In this document: in pieces, positions 23,896-34,000 of the stretch
Layout: every line of letters begins with the position of its first letter
Numbering within the stretch: the first letter of the stretch is position 1
Source: Dysgonamonadaceae bacterium
GTDB taxonomy: Bacteria; Bacteroidota; Bacteroidia; Bacteroidales; Dysgonomonadaceae
Direction: 5' to 3'
Length of the DNA: 64,000 nucleotides
Assembly: GCA_031254645.1 (NCBI GenBank)
Contig: JAIRUA010000013.1
Span: 30,767-94,766 of the forward strand
The notes under the pieces: generated by a model
The model's database searches: none
Told to the model about the DNA's origin: nothing
The model's input: the letters and a program-made list of their open reading frames with translations, nothing else
Program-made: the position numbers and the translations under genes

Positions 23896-26187
23896 TTATT
23901 TCAATGTAAATCTCGCTCTTTTTACCTCTTGACTATTGCCGCCAACCATTACATCAAAATCGCCCGGCTCTACTACAAATTCCAAATCGTAATTGTAGAA
24001 TTTCAGTAGTTCGGGGGTAATTTTGAAGTCGATTGTTCTTGATTCGCCCGCTTTCAAAAAGACCTTTTCGAAACCTTTCAGTTCGCTTACGGGGCGTGTT
24101 ACGCTGGCTACTCTATCGCGAATGTAAAGTTGCACGACCTCCGCACCGTCTCTTTTCCCCGAATTGGTTACGGTAACGCTCGCGGTTACATATTCGTTCA
24201 TATCGATTTCGGTTGCGCTAAGTCGCACATCGCTGTAATCAAATGTGGTATAGCTCAATCCGTAGCCGAAAGGATATAATGGGTCGTTGGTTACATCTAA
24301 ATAATTGCTGCGAAATTTCTCAAACCAAGCGCCTTCGGCTAACGGACGACCGGTATTTTTATGGTTGTAAAACAATGGAATTTGTCCAACGTTTTGCGGG
24401 AATGTTGCCGGCATTTTTCCGCTCGGATTCACATCGCCAAACAAAACATCGCCGATAGCATAAGCCGCTTCCGTGCCGCCAAACCAAACGTTGAGAATCG
24501 ACGGAACGTTTTGGTGTTCCCAAACCAATGTTTTCGGACGACCTGTGAAAAGTACCAACACAACGGGTTTTCCTGTTTTCACTAGCTCTTTCAAAAGCGT
24601 TTTTTGCACATCAGGGATATCCAAATCAGTACGACTACTCGATTCGCCGCTCATTTCCGACGATTCACCCAAAGCGGCAACAATCACATCGGATTTTTTG
24701 GCGATTTCTAACGCTTCGCGAAGCATTTCTTCGTCAGTGCGTGTTTCTTGGTCACGATGCAAAGTGCGTCCGAACATTGTAGCTCGTTCTTCGTAAGCCG
24801 CATCGCTCACCAAATGACTGCCTTTGGCGTAAAGCACATTTACGTTATCGCCGCCAACACGCTGTATTCCTTCGATTAACGTAGCCGGAACATCAAGATT
24901 TACCGCCACACTCCACGTGCCGGGCATATTGGAACGGGTGTTTGCTAAGGGACCGATTACGGCAATCGTTCCTTGTTTTTTCAATGGCAACGTTTCATTT
25001 TCATTTTTCAACAACACAAAACTTTCCGTAGCGATTTGTCGTGCAATGGCACGATGTTCGGGTGTGTAAATTTCGTTTTTCGCTCTTTCGGGATTGATGA
25101 ATTTGTAGGGGTCATCGAACAGACCTAAAATATATTTCGCTTCCAAAATACGACGACAAGCTGTGTCGATTTCTTCCTGTGTAACTTTTCCTTCCGCTAA
25201 CGATTGTTTCAGCGTTTTGAAACCTTCACTGACCATATCCATGTCAATTCCAGCTTTCAATGCTCGTGCCGAAACAGTTTGCAGGTCGCCAATTCCGTGA
25301 TCAATCATTTCGGTAATACCTGTGTAATCGGTAACAACGAATCCGTTGAATCCCCACTGTGTGCGTAATACATCAGTCATCAGCCATTTGTTGGCAGTGG
25401 CAGGAATACCATCCACTTCATTGAATGATGCCATTACACTTCCTACGCCTGCATCAATGGCGGCTTGGTAGGGGTACATATATTCATTAAACATACGAAT
25501 ACGGCTCATATCCACCGTGTTGTAATCGCGTCCGCCCTCGCCTGCGCCATACAGCGCGTAATGTTTCACGCAAGCCATAATGTGCGAATTGGTACTGTAT
25601 AAATCGATTCCCGGTCTGCCTTGATAGCCGTAAACCATCGCTTTAGCGATTTTTCCACCCAAAAAGGGGTCTTCGCCGCTGCCTTCCGAAAAACGCCCCC
25701 AACGCGGGTCGCGTGAAATATCCACCATCGGGCTGAATGTCCAAGCGATACCGTCGGCGCTTGCTTCGATAGCGGCAATGCGCGCCGATTTTTCAATGGC
25801 TTCCATATTCCACGTAGCCGCCATTCCCAATGGAATTGGGAAGGCGGTTTCGTACCCGTGAATCACGTCCATTGCGAATAGCAAAGGAATTCCTAATCGA
25901 CTTTCTTCAACGGCAACACGCTGAATTTCTTTGATTTTTTCGACGCCTTTTACGTTGAACAATCCGCCTACTTCGCCGTTTTTAATCCTTTCGGCGATAT
26001 TGCTGCTTTGTGCTTGTCCGGTAACGATATCGCCGGCAACGGGTAAATTGAGTTGTCCGAGCTTTTCATCTATCGTCATTTTGTTCATCAAATCAGTGAT
26101 AAAGCTATCCATTTCCGGATTTGATGATTGGGCGTGAATAGTGACAAAAGCAACTATTACGAAAAAGAGTATCAGTAATTTTTTCAT
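23896..26187 (-). CDS. GH3 family beta-glucosidase, exported
   Basis: 763 residues with an N-terminal signal peptide (MKKLLILFFVIVAFVTIHAQ), periplasmic. Three domains: (beta/alpha)8 barrel about 25-360 with nucleophile Asp287 in GFVVTDYTG, alpha/beta sandwich about 395-600 with the SEMSGESSSR acid/base loop region, and a C-terminal fibronectin III-like domain about 660-760. It removes glucose from non-reducing ends. Sandwiched between two GH144 genes, it is best read as a beta-1,2-glucosidase (sophorosidase), as for the GH3 enzyme BT_3567 of B. thetaiotaomicron, which is also paired with GH144. Confidence 0.93.
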   Translation of the reverse strand: MKKLLILFFVIVAFVTIHAQSSNPEMDSFITDLMNKMTIDEKLGQLNLPVAGDIVTGQAQSSNIAERIKNGEVGGLFNVKGVEKIKEIQRVAVEESRLGIPLLFAMDVIHGYETAFPIPLGMAATWNMEAIEKSARIAAIEASADGIAWTFSPMVDISRDPRWGRFSEGSGEDPFLGGKIAKAMVYGYQGRPGIDLYSTNSHIMACVKHYALYGAGEGGRDYNTVDMSRIRMFNEYMYPYQAAIDAGVGSVMASFNEVDGIPATANKWLMTDVLRTQWGFNGFVVTDYTGITEMIDHGIGDLQTVSARALKAGIDMDMVSEGFKTLKQSLAEGKVTQEEIDTACRRILEAKYILGLFDDPYKFINPERAKNEIYTPEHRAIARQIATESFVLLKNENETLPLKKQGTIAVIGPLANTRSNMPGTWSVAVNLDVPATLIEGIQRVGGDNVNVLYAKGSHLVSDAAYEERATMFGRTLHRDQETRTDEEMLREALEIAKKSDVIVAALGESSEMSGESSSRTDLDIPDVQKTLLKELVKTGKPVVLVLFTGRPKTLVWEHQNVPSILNVWFGGTEAAYAIGDVLFGDVNPSGKMPATFPQNVGQIPLFYNHKNTGRPLAEGAWFEKFRSNYLDVTNDPLYPFGYGLSYTTFDYSDVRLSATEIDMNEYVTASVTVTNSGKRDGAEVVQLYIRDRVASVTRPVSELKGFEKVFLKAGESRTIDFKITPELLKFYNYDLEFVVEPGDFDVMVGGNSQEVKRARFTLK

Positions 26188-26206
26188 TTCTATCTTTTAT
26201 TTAATT

Positions 26207-27859
26207 CTATAAGTTAGGGCTTGTAAATCCCAATTTTTTTAATCCGTTTTTAATTTCTTCATCTTGCATTAATAAAGACCACAGCAAACCTGTTCTGTAA
26301 TTCTCTATCATAATAATAATCGGTCCTTGGTCGATAGCAATATGTTCAGCGGCAAACCATTGCGCCGTCAAGTTGAACGCGTCATAAAATCCGTATTCCG
26401 ACCACAATTTATCGCCCAATTTGTAATAGAAGAAATGCAACGCTTTCATTGATTCTTCAGGTGTAAAAGGCATTGACGATAGAGCGGCTGTGGGCGCAAT
26501 AACGCCTCTGTCGTTTGTTGGCGAATGGGCGCTATATCCCTGATTTCCATCGCTTGCTGTCAAACCCCAACAATTTTCGCCGTACCCGACAAATCCTTTT
26601 GGATTATCTATCGCATAGCGATAATGGATAAGGGCGTGATTTCGGTTTTGTGTCCAATAATCGGGATATTGATCTGTCAGCCCTTTCGGATTGATTCCCA
26701 AAAACGTGTATTGACTGAAAAATAATGGACCTCCATAATCTTCTCCCAACGGCAATTGAATGCCGTAGTACGACCTGCCATTTCTCATATTTCCGTTCCG
26801 CGCCCAACCTTGTGTGTATACCTCTTTCGATATGGGAAAAGTGGGTGAAGCGGCTGCCAGAATGTAGGTAATGAGCGATTCGTTCCATCCTTCGATTTTC
26901 AAATTCATTTGCCAATCGAATTGCGGACTCCAATGCCAATAAAGCACATTTTCGCCGTCTTTTCGAAACCACGTCCAATCAATGGCTTCCCACATTCGAG
27001 TAATATCATCTCTCAATTTTGTTTCTTCGGGTGTATTGGCAGAAAAATATTGTCGAGCTGTCAATAATCCTTGGAAAAGAAGCGATGTTTCTACCAAATC
27101 CGCAGCATTGTCGTATTGACTGAAAGCAATGGTTGCTCCTGTTTCTCCGTGCAACCAATGTGCGAAAGCACCGTGATAGGTGGTACATTTGGTGTCGAGA
27201 AACGTTACAATTCTTTGCACACGCTCCAATGCTTCGGTGCGGGTAATGAAACTTCGTTCTGCGGCAACAATCATCGCCATTACGCCAAAACCTGTTCCGC
27301 CGGTTGTAACGATATTGCCGGAAGTAGTGCGCTCTCTCGCCATTCCTGAAACAGGATGTCCGAAATCCCAAAAATACCTGAATGTTTGTCTCTGTACGAG
27401 GTCTAACAATTCTTCATCGGGAATGCGGGGAAATTTATCCGATAAGTCCATTCCGGTGGATAGCGAAAAGGTTCTTCCTGTGAATATATTCGTTCCCAAT
27501 TGCGATTTCAGATTGGGGAAAATAATCAATTGATAACTGCTGAAAGGGATAAGATTTACATCGGATTTGACGATAATTGATTGAGCATCGGGATATTCGA
27601 ATATCAATGCCACATCTCTGTTTGTACGATCTCTTAATCTAATATTCGTTTCAACGGTGTTTTTATCAATCGGGGCGGAGAATTTCAATTCAATTGATAA
27701 TGCCAAAGGATCGATATCTTCAAAATTATTTTGATTCGATTTTCCGTCGATGATTATTTCGTTTAATCTGAAATCCTCGAGGGGCACGGGCTGTTCTTTT
27801 CCACCGCAAGCGAGGGAAAATAGAGCTATGATGATTGAGATGAATATATATTTCTTCAT
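26207..27859 (-). CDS. GH144-like beta-1,2-glucanase with N-terminal Ig-like domain, lipoprotein
   Basis: 550 residues. Lipobox LACG (Cys18). Residues about 30-135 form an Ig-like domain of the SbsA/Big_5 type (LALSIELKFSAPIDKNTV, YQLIIFPNLKSQLG), then a GH144 catalytic domain from about 140 with RQTFRYFWDFGHPVSGMARER, TGGTGFGVMA, FAHWLHGETGATIAF, DLVETSLLFQGLL, YWHWSPQFDWQMN and AIDQGPIIIMIENYRTGLLWSL. Paralogous to the short form at 22417-23760. The extra domain suggests a surface-exposed enzyme that starts degradation of the polymer. Co-directional with SusC/SusD; the start codon overlaps the arm of a 29-bp hairpin. Confidence 0.88.
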   Translation of the reverse strand: MKKYIFISIIIALFSLACGGKEQPVPLEDFRLNEIIIDGKSNQNNFEDIDPLALSIELKFSAPIDKNTVETNIRLRDRTNRDVALIFEYPDAQSIIVKSDVNLIPFSSYQLIIFPNLKSQLGTNIFTGRTFSLSTGMDLSDKFPRIPDEELLDLVQRQTFRYFWDFGHPVSGMARERTTSGNIVTTGGTGFGVMAMIVAAERSFITRTEALERVQRIVTFLDTKCTTYHGAFAHWLHGETGATIAFSQYDNAADLVETSLLFQGLLTARQYFSANTPEETKLRDDITRMWEAIDWTWFRKDGENVLYWHWSPQFDWQMNLKIEGWNESLITYILAAASPTFPISKEVYTQGWARNGNMRNGRSYYGIQLPLGEDYGGPLFFSQYTFLGINPKGLTDQYPDYWTQNRNHALIHYRYAIDNPKGFVGYGENCWGLTASDGNQGYSAHSPTNDRGVIAPTAALSSMPFTPEESMKALHFFYYKLGDKLWSEYGFYDAFNLTAQWFAAEHIAIDQGPIIIMIENYRTGLLWSLLMQDEEIKNGLKKLGFTSPNL

Positions 27860-27952
27860 AATGTGCTAATAAATAATGTGCTAATGTGCTAATGAAAACC
27901 GCGAGTATTAAAGTATCATACCTACATTAGCACATTATTTATTAGCACATTA
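27859..27952 (-). repeat. Perfect 29-bp inverted repeat between GH144 and LamG genes
   Basis: Arms 27859-27887 and 27924-27952 pair perfectly over 29 bp. Each arm repeats the word ATGTGCTAAT (ATGTGCTAATAAATAATGTG in the left arm). The left arm includes the last base of the GH144 start codon, so folding could affect its translation. Confidence 0.85.
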
Positions 27953-27964
27953 GCAAAAATTAAA

Positions 27965-29422
27965 TTAATTATCGTATGCAATAATTTCCTCGATTTCCGC
28001 TGCCGACAATGCTCTGTTAAACATTCTCAACTCGTCAATCAAACTCAAATCGGATCGGTCAAAATCCCACTCTATAAAAGTTGGAACGCCGGAGCCTACC
28101 GAAAACGCTTCGCAGTCAGTCCAATCAATCGGCGCCGACATAGCGGACTCTCTTACCACCTCGCCATTAATATATAAAGTGGTACTTTCGGCATCAAGTA
28201 CGAGTGCAATATGTAACCATTCGGGCGTTTCGGCATTGATGTGCGCCGCCGGACCGCCATCAACCCACACTTCGCCGCCACCGATGCCAACGTTGGCTTT
28301 GATGATTTGATTTGCACCGGTTGCTTCGCGGAAAATTCGGAAACCGCTACTCCTATCTTCGAATACATTGTTACCGATAGTAATAATTCCGGCACGGTTG
28401 GGGTCGGCATTCACTTTGTACCAAAACGATACGGTCAGTTCTTCACCCAACGTTTCCGATAAATCCGACACTGCGTAAGAAAGATAGCTGTCTGTTGCGC
28501 CGGCATAGGCTCTTCCCGATATTCCTGCTGCAAACGAAGGAGTACCCACAACTGTCGGGTTGACGCCGCTTGATATATCCCGGAAACTATTGTTGAAAGG
28601 AGCATAGAATATTTCGCCGCTTATGCCCAGTGGCGGTTTTATGTTCATCAACTTTTTGATATCGTCGGGCGACAATGTTTTGTTGTAAAGACGCAATTCA
28701 TCAATCAAACTTTGGTCTGATAAATGTCCCCATTCGGTAAATCCGGGCGCGCCCGATCCGATGGAAATAACATTACATTCGTCCCAACTGATACCCGCAA
28801 AACTACTATTGGTGCTTACAGGTTCGCCATCGAAATAGAAAATCGCTGTTCCATTCGTCATCGTTACAGCAACGTGTACCCAATCGGTAAGTTCGGGGTC
28901 AATCGTGGAAGCTGCACCGCCATCAAGCCAAGCATCGCCTGTGCCTGTTCCCAAAGCCGCTTTAAGAATTTGTCCGGCAGATGTAGTTTCGCGGAAAATG
29001 CGTAAACCCTTCGAGCGTGTTTCGGGCACACCCGGTGTGATGGTGAAAATTCCGGCACGGTCGGGGTTTGCGTTCACTTTGTACCAAAATGCCACACTAA
29101 AATCGCTTTCCGGCTCTTGCACCAAATCATCTACCTTGAATGTCAGATAACTATCCGCCGCTCCGGCGTAAGCTTGTCCTTCTTTTCCTTCGGCGAATGT
29201 AGGTGTACCGACAACGGTTGCTGCAATTTCACTTTTTTCATCTATGAAATTGCCATCGAATGACATATAGAAAATGAGTCCCGTCGGATCTACCGGAGGC
29301 TCCGGCTTTTCAGGCTCTTGTGGAAAATTGAACGGTGGGTCATTATCCAAGTCCTGAAAACACGATTGCGTAGCAAATAATAGTATTGCAATCGTAAGTA
29401 TTTGATATAGATATTTTTTCAT
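27965..29422 (-). CDS. Two-domain LamG (concanavalin A-like) lipoprotein, likely surface glycan-binding
   Basis: 485 residues. Lipoprotein signal with Cys21 (LFATQSC). Two tandem LamG-like jelly-roll domains, about 48-265 and about 270-483, share repeats such as AGAADSYLTFKVDDL / AGATDSYLSYAVSDL, VAFWYKVNANPDRAGI / VSFWYKVNADPNRAGI and SLIDELRLYNKTLS / SLIDELRMFNRALS, showing an internal duplication. No hydrolase motif is visible. In the SGBP position after SusD, it likely binds the polysaccharide at the cell surface. Confidence 0.86.
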   Translation of the reverse strand: MKKYLYQILTIAILLFATQSCFQDLDNDPPFNFPQEPEKPEPPVDPTGLIFYMSFDGNFIDEKSEIAATVVGTPTFAEGKEGQAYAGAADSYLTFKVDDLVQEPESDFSVAFWYKVNANPDRAGIFTITPGVPETRSKGLRIFRETTSAGQILKAALGTGTGDAWLDGGAASTIDPELTDWVHVAVTMTNGTAIFYFDGEPVSTNSSFAGISWDECNVISIGSGAPGFTEWGHLSDQSLIDELRLYNKTLSPDDIKKLMNIKPPLGISGEIFYAPFNNSFRDISSGVNPTVVGTPSFAAGISGRAYAGATDSYLSYAVSDLSETLGEELTVSFWYKVNADPNRAGIITIGNNVFEDRSSGFRIFREATGANQIIKANVGIGGGEVWVDGGPAAHINAETPEWLHIALVLDAESTTLYINGEVVRESAMSAPIDWTDCEAFSVGSGVPTFIEWDFDRSDLSLIDELRMFNRALSAAEIEEIIAYDN

Positions 29423-29444
29423 TGTTGTTTATTTGTTTATTTGG

Positions 29445-29509
29445 TGATTCGTTGATTTGTTGTTGGTCTCTGTTTAAACAAATAAGCAGAAAAACAAATC
29501 AACGAATCA
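29445..29509 (-). repeat. 17-bp inverted repeat between LamG and SusD genes
   Basis: Arms 29445-29461 (TGATTCGTTGATTTGTT) and 29493-29509 pair perfectly; flanking TTTGTTTATTTG / AAACAAATAAGC continue the same word pattern. No terminator T-run. Confidence 0.75.
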
Positions 29510-29518
29510 ACAACAAGA

Positions 29519-31045
29519 TTAATAATTCGGATTCTGCACTAAAACACCATTGGATTTATCAATTTCCGCTTGTGGCAACGGTAATAACGCGTGACGGTCT
29601 TGAAAACCGGTTTTGCCCACAGCGTGTAATACTTGTCGAGCAGTTCCCCAACGCACTAAATCGTAAAAACGATCCCATTCCATTGCCAATTCAATACGAC
29701 GTTCGTGGCGAATAAAGTCGCGCAATGCGGCTTGGTCGGTGGTGTCTCTGAACGGAAGAACGGCAGTATTTGTTCCTCTTGCTCGCGCTCTTACCTGTTC
29801 GAGTAAATCTCTTGCTACCGTCGTATTTCCTAATTCATTTGCCGATTCGGCAGCCATTAAAACTACATCGGAAAAACGAATCATACGGATATTCATCCAA
29901 AAGCCTTCTCTATTGAACTGTGCTCTCAGTGCCGGATTGGTATAGGCTTTTTTGTTGTAATATGCATTGGTAACCTCAGCCATTGCAATCGGTCTTTCAT
30001 TCCACGGTCTGTTTGCCGGAATAGACATTGGGTCTTGCCCTGTGCGAACAAAATATAGCAATGTTTCGTCTTTACGAGGGTCACCCGCTTCAAAGGCGTT
30101 TGCCAAAATGGTTGTGGGTGTGTGAAAACCCCAACCAAGATTCCACTCACCGGAACCACGCACACCCTGCGTTCGTGCAAATGGGCTGCCAATATCATCT
30201 GAGGCGGGTAGTGATGCGGTAGCAGTAGCTTGTATTTCAAATACCGATTCGCTCGAATTTTCACCCGTTTCTCTGAATATCCGGTCAAACGGTGTATTCA
30301 AGTTATACAATCCGGAAGTAACCACTTCATTTGCTGCCGCGTACATATTCGCCCAATCGTTTCGCATCATATAGGTGCGTGCGTGAAGTGAACGAGCTGC
30401 TCCCCAAGTGAGACGACCCACGAAACGGCTTTCCCACGTTTGCGGTAGCAGTTTTGTAGCTTCGATAAGGTCGGCATCAATGAGTTGGTAGATTTGCGCA
30501 GCGGTAGATTTCGGTATATTTGCCTCCGCAGCATCTTCTACTTTGAAATCGATAAGCGGTACCTCTCCAAAAGCCCTCACAAGGTTGAAATAGGCAAACG
30601 CTCTGAAGAAATGCGCCTCACCTTTGTTGATTAAAACGCCTTCGGCTGGGTTTGTTACATCGCTAATATCGCTCAATACGCGATTGGTTGAGTGAATTAT
30701 TTCATAGTTGCTTGTCCAATAACCCTGTATTTCGCTGTTTGATGCAATATACTCAAAGTTCTCGAACATCGTAGTAAGATGTGCGGCATCTCCACTCAGA
30801 CTTCCTTTTTCCACATCTTCACTTCTGAAATTGTGAATCGCTAACGCAGGCAGTCCCGCAGTAACGTTATACCCCCTGAGTCTGGCATACAGAGAGAAAA
30901 CTTCAGTTTGGAAAGAACCACCCGGGCTGTCGTCTATTGTCCATTCCCCTTGCGGCTCCTGGTCTAAAAGAGAACAGCCTGTATATAAGCCGATAAACAA
31001 AATGGCTGTACATACGATTATTATTTTTGATATAAACTTCTTCAT
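29519..31045 (-). CDS. SusD/RagB-family outer-membrane lipoprotein
   Basis: 508 residues. Signal with lipobox YTGC (Cys24). SusD landmarks: N-terminal LLDQEPQGEWT, helical TPR-like region with AHFFRAFAYFNLVRAFGEVPL (about 150), TWGAARSLHARTYMMRNDWANM, and the C-terminal RRIELAMEWDRFYDLVRWG and NPNY end. It binds glycans on the cell surface and caps the SusC transporter. It is 13 bases downstream of susC and is expressed with it. Confidence 0.95.
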   Translation of the reverse strand: MKKFISKIIIVCTAILFIGLYTGCSLLDQEPQGEWTIDDSPGGSFQTEVFSLYARLRGYNVTAGLPALAIHNFRSEDVEKGSLSGDAAHLTTMFENFEYIASNSEIQGYWTSNYEIIHSTNRVLSDISDVTNPAEGVLINKGEAHFFRAFAYFNLVRAFGEVPLIDFKVEDAAEANIPKSTAAQIYQLIDADLIEATKLLPQTWESRFVGRLTWGAARSLHARTYMMRNDWANMYAAANEVVTSGLYNLNTPFDRIFRETGENSSESVFEIQATATASLPASDDIGSPFARTQGVRGSGEWNLGWGFHTPTTILANAFEAGDPRKDETLLYFVRTGQDPMSIPANRPWNERPIAMAEVTNAYYNKKAYTNPALRAQFNREGFWMNIRMIRFSDVVLMAAESANELGNTTVARDLLEQVRARARGTNTAVLPFRDTTDQAALRDFIRHERRIELAMEWDRFYDLVRWGTARQVLHAVGKTGFQDRHALLPLPQAEIDKSNGVLVQNPNY

Positions 31046-31058
31046 ATTCGTTGTTGTT

Positions 31059-34000
31059 TTAGAAAGTGAGATTTAAGCCGAATGTAGTTACGATTGGCAT
31101 CGGATACGAACCGTTGTCGATTCCCGACTCAAGAGCCGGATTACGATCTGCTCCGCCGATTTCGGGTGTGTAACCGGAATTTCTACTCCAAGTTTTCAAA
31201 TTTTGCACATTGGCAAACAGACGTAGTTGGCTAAGATGCAATCTATTCAAGATGGATTGATTGAATGTGTAACCCAACTGTATGTTTCTGATTCTGAAAA
31301 AGCTACCGTCTTCAATAAAATAAGTGGAAGGAAGTAGATTTACCGAGCGAGACGGGTCAAGAATAGGTTCCCAATTGGACGTTCCTTCGCCATTCCAACG
31401 TTTCATTCTGTTTTCCAAATAGTTGAATTGTGCAAAGGCAGAAGAATCCCAATTTCGGTATATTTCATTTCCATATACGCCCATCATATCTACCGAAAAG
31501 TCGATACCTTTCCATCCCAATCCGATATTGAAACCGTAAGTAGCATCGGGTGTTGGACTACCAATCATTGTTCTGGATTTGTCCGTAATTTCGCCGTCGC
31601 CGTGAATATCCTTAAATTTGAGGTCGCCCGGTCTTACGGTTGCTAATCTGTTGGGTGGTGATTGTCTGATGTCTTCCCAATTTTGATAAACACCTTCTAC
31701 CACATAGCCGTAGAAATGCGCAATCGGATAACCGGACAATGTTCGCGCTACGTTTCCGGCTTGAAAAATAGCATCGGCAGCATCTCTACCCAACGAAAGT
31801 ACTTTGTTGTCTATCGTTGTGAGGTTGAAACCGAGAGAGTACCTGAAGTCGGATTGTCCGATATTATCATGCCAAGAAATCGCTAATTCGAGTCCCCGGT
31901 TGCGAATTTCGCCGATGTTTTCCAACGAGTTTTGTGCGCCTGTACGAGATGCTAACAGTACGATAATGTCTTTCGTAAGTTTGTTATAATACGTTGGCTC
32001 GATTCTTAATCGTTGGTTCAACAGATTCATTTCGAAACCGGCTTCCCAAGCGTGTGTTTTTTCCCAACCAAGGTTTTGTACCAAAAACTGATAGGTATAT
32101 CCCGGGATAATGTTATCGCCGAATACAGCATTTCCACTTGAGTCCAAACCGGGGAAAGCGGGATAATTTCTGCCCCCCGTATTTTCGCTACCCAATACGC
32201 CCCAAGAGCCTTTCAGTTTAAGATAATCGATAATATCTTGGTTTTGCATAAAGTCTTCTTCCGATATCACCCAACCGGCGCCAACCGAATAAAAGTTATC
32301 CCACGTATTGCCAACCGGTCTGAAAACCGATGAGCCATCGCGACGATAAGAAGCATTGAACAAATAACGGTTGTTGTAATTATACAATGCACGCATCAAA
32401 TACGACATTGTGAAACGTCTCCATTGTTCACCTTCATTTGTCATTGATCTGTTTCCGATGGAAGAAATCCACCACTTATCAGGGTTATTGCTCGGTATGG
32501 AAAAATCAAATTCACCAAGTCTTTGTGTGCGTGCTCCCCTAAACAAGGAAAACTCCCTATAGTTGGTGGTAATACCGGCAGTTGCTGTGATACCGTGTCT
32601 GCCGAATCGATTATCATACGTTAAAATATAATCCTGCTGAGCCATTAAACGGTTTTCTTTGAATTGGGTTACAACTTCTGTTTCTCTGATGTTTTCTCTA
32701 CCCCCCCCATTTTGATAATCGGGATTATATACATTTATCATCGGTTGGAATTGTCTTGAATCGTTAGTTTGGTAATCCAAAGAGAAAGTAGTGCGGAGTC
32801 GTAAGTTTTTCAATATATCCACTTCACCAAAAATATTACCTGTACCGCGATAATTGGTGGCAATGTTGTGTGCTCCTTCGAGTTCAACGGCAATCATCGG
32901 ATTCCATACTTGCGCTCGTTGGAAATCGGGCAATGTGTGTAATAATCTTTCTGTTCTTCCCGTAGCCGGATCAGTGAAATCTTTATATACCGGCGCGATT
33001 GGGGCTGCTCGCAGCGCTCCGGAAACTTGTTTTGCATCGGGCGGCAAAGTACGTGCACCATTCACTTGGAAACCAAAACGCAAACGATTGTTCATACTAT
33101 ACTCGCTACTGAGGTTGAGTGTTAATTGTGAGAATTTTTCTGATTTGATTGTTCCTTCTTCCGTCATATAACCGATACCCATATAAAAACGATTTCTGTC
33201 ACTTGCGCCGGTGATACTCACGTTGTTGTTGGTAATCAATCCGGTTTGGAAAATTTCGTTTTGCCAATCGGTATCAGCTTGCCAATTGGTGTAATCAAAA
33301 GGATTCGCACCTTGATTCATCCGTTGCTCGTTGTAGAGTTCTCTAAATTGAGCGGCGTTTGTCAATCGGATTCTGTCGCCTACATTTTTGAAGCCAATTG
33401 AAGTGTTTACGTTCACAAGCGTTTGACCTTCTCTTGCTCTGCGAGTGGTAATAATAATGACGCCATTCGCACCGCGAACACCAAAAATTGCCAATGATGA
33501 AGGGTCTTTCAAGATTTCCATCGACTCTATATCCGAAGGATTCAAGAAGTTGATGTTGTCGGCAAATAATCCGTCCACTACATAAAGCGGTCTGAATCCG
33601 TTGATAGAATTCGTACCACGAATACGAATTTCGGGATCTTGTCCGGCACGTCCGGTGTTCACCACTTGCACTCCCGCAACTCGTCCTTGCAGGGCTGCAA
33701 GCGGATTGGAAGACGGACGGTTGGCAATATCCGCCGCGCTGATGCTCACAATTGAGCCGGTCAAATCGCGTCGTCTTGCCGTTCCGTAACCAATTACCGT
33801 TACTTCTTGTAACGTATGTATGTCTTCCGACAATACAACGTTGATAACGGAACGTCCATTGACTGCTTCTTCAACGGTATCCATTCCGATGTAACTAAAT
33901 ACCAATGTGGCATTGCTCGGCACATTATTTAATGTGTAATTTCCGTCGAAATCGGTAACTACACCCGTTGTGGTGCCTTTCACTAAAATGCTTACCCCGA

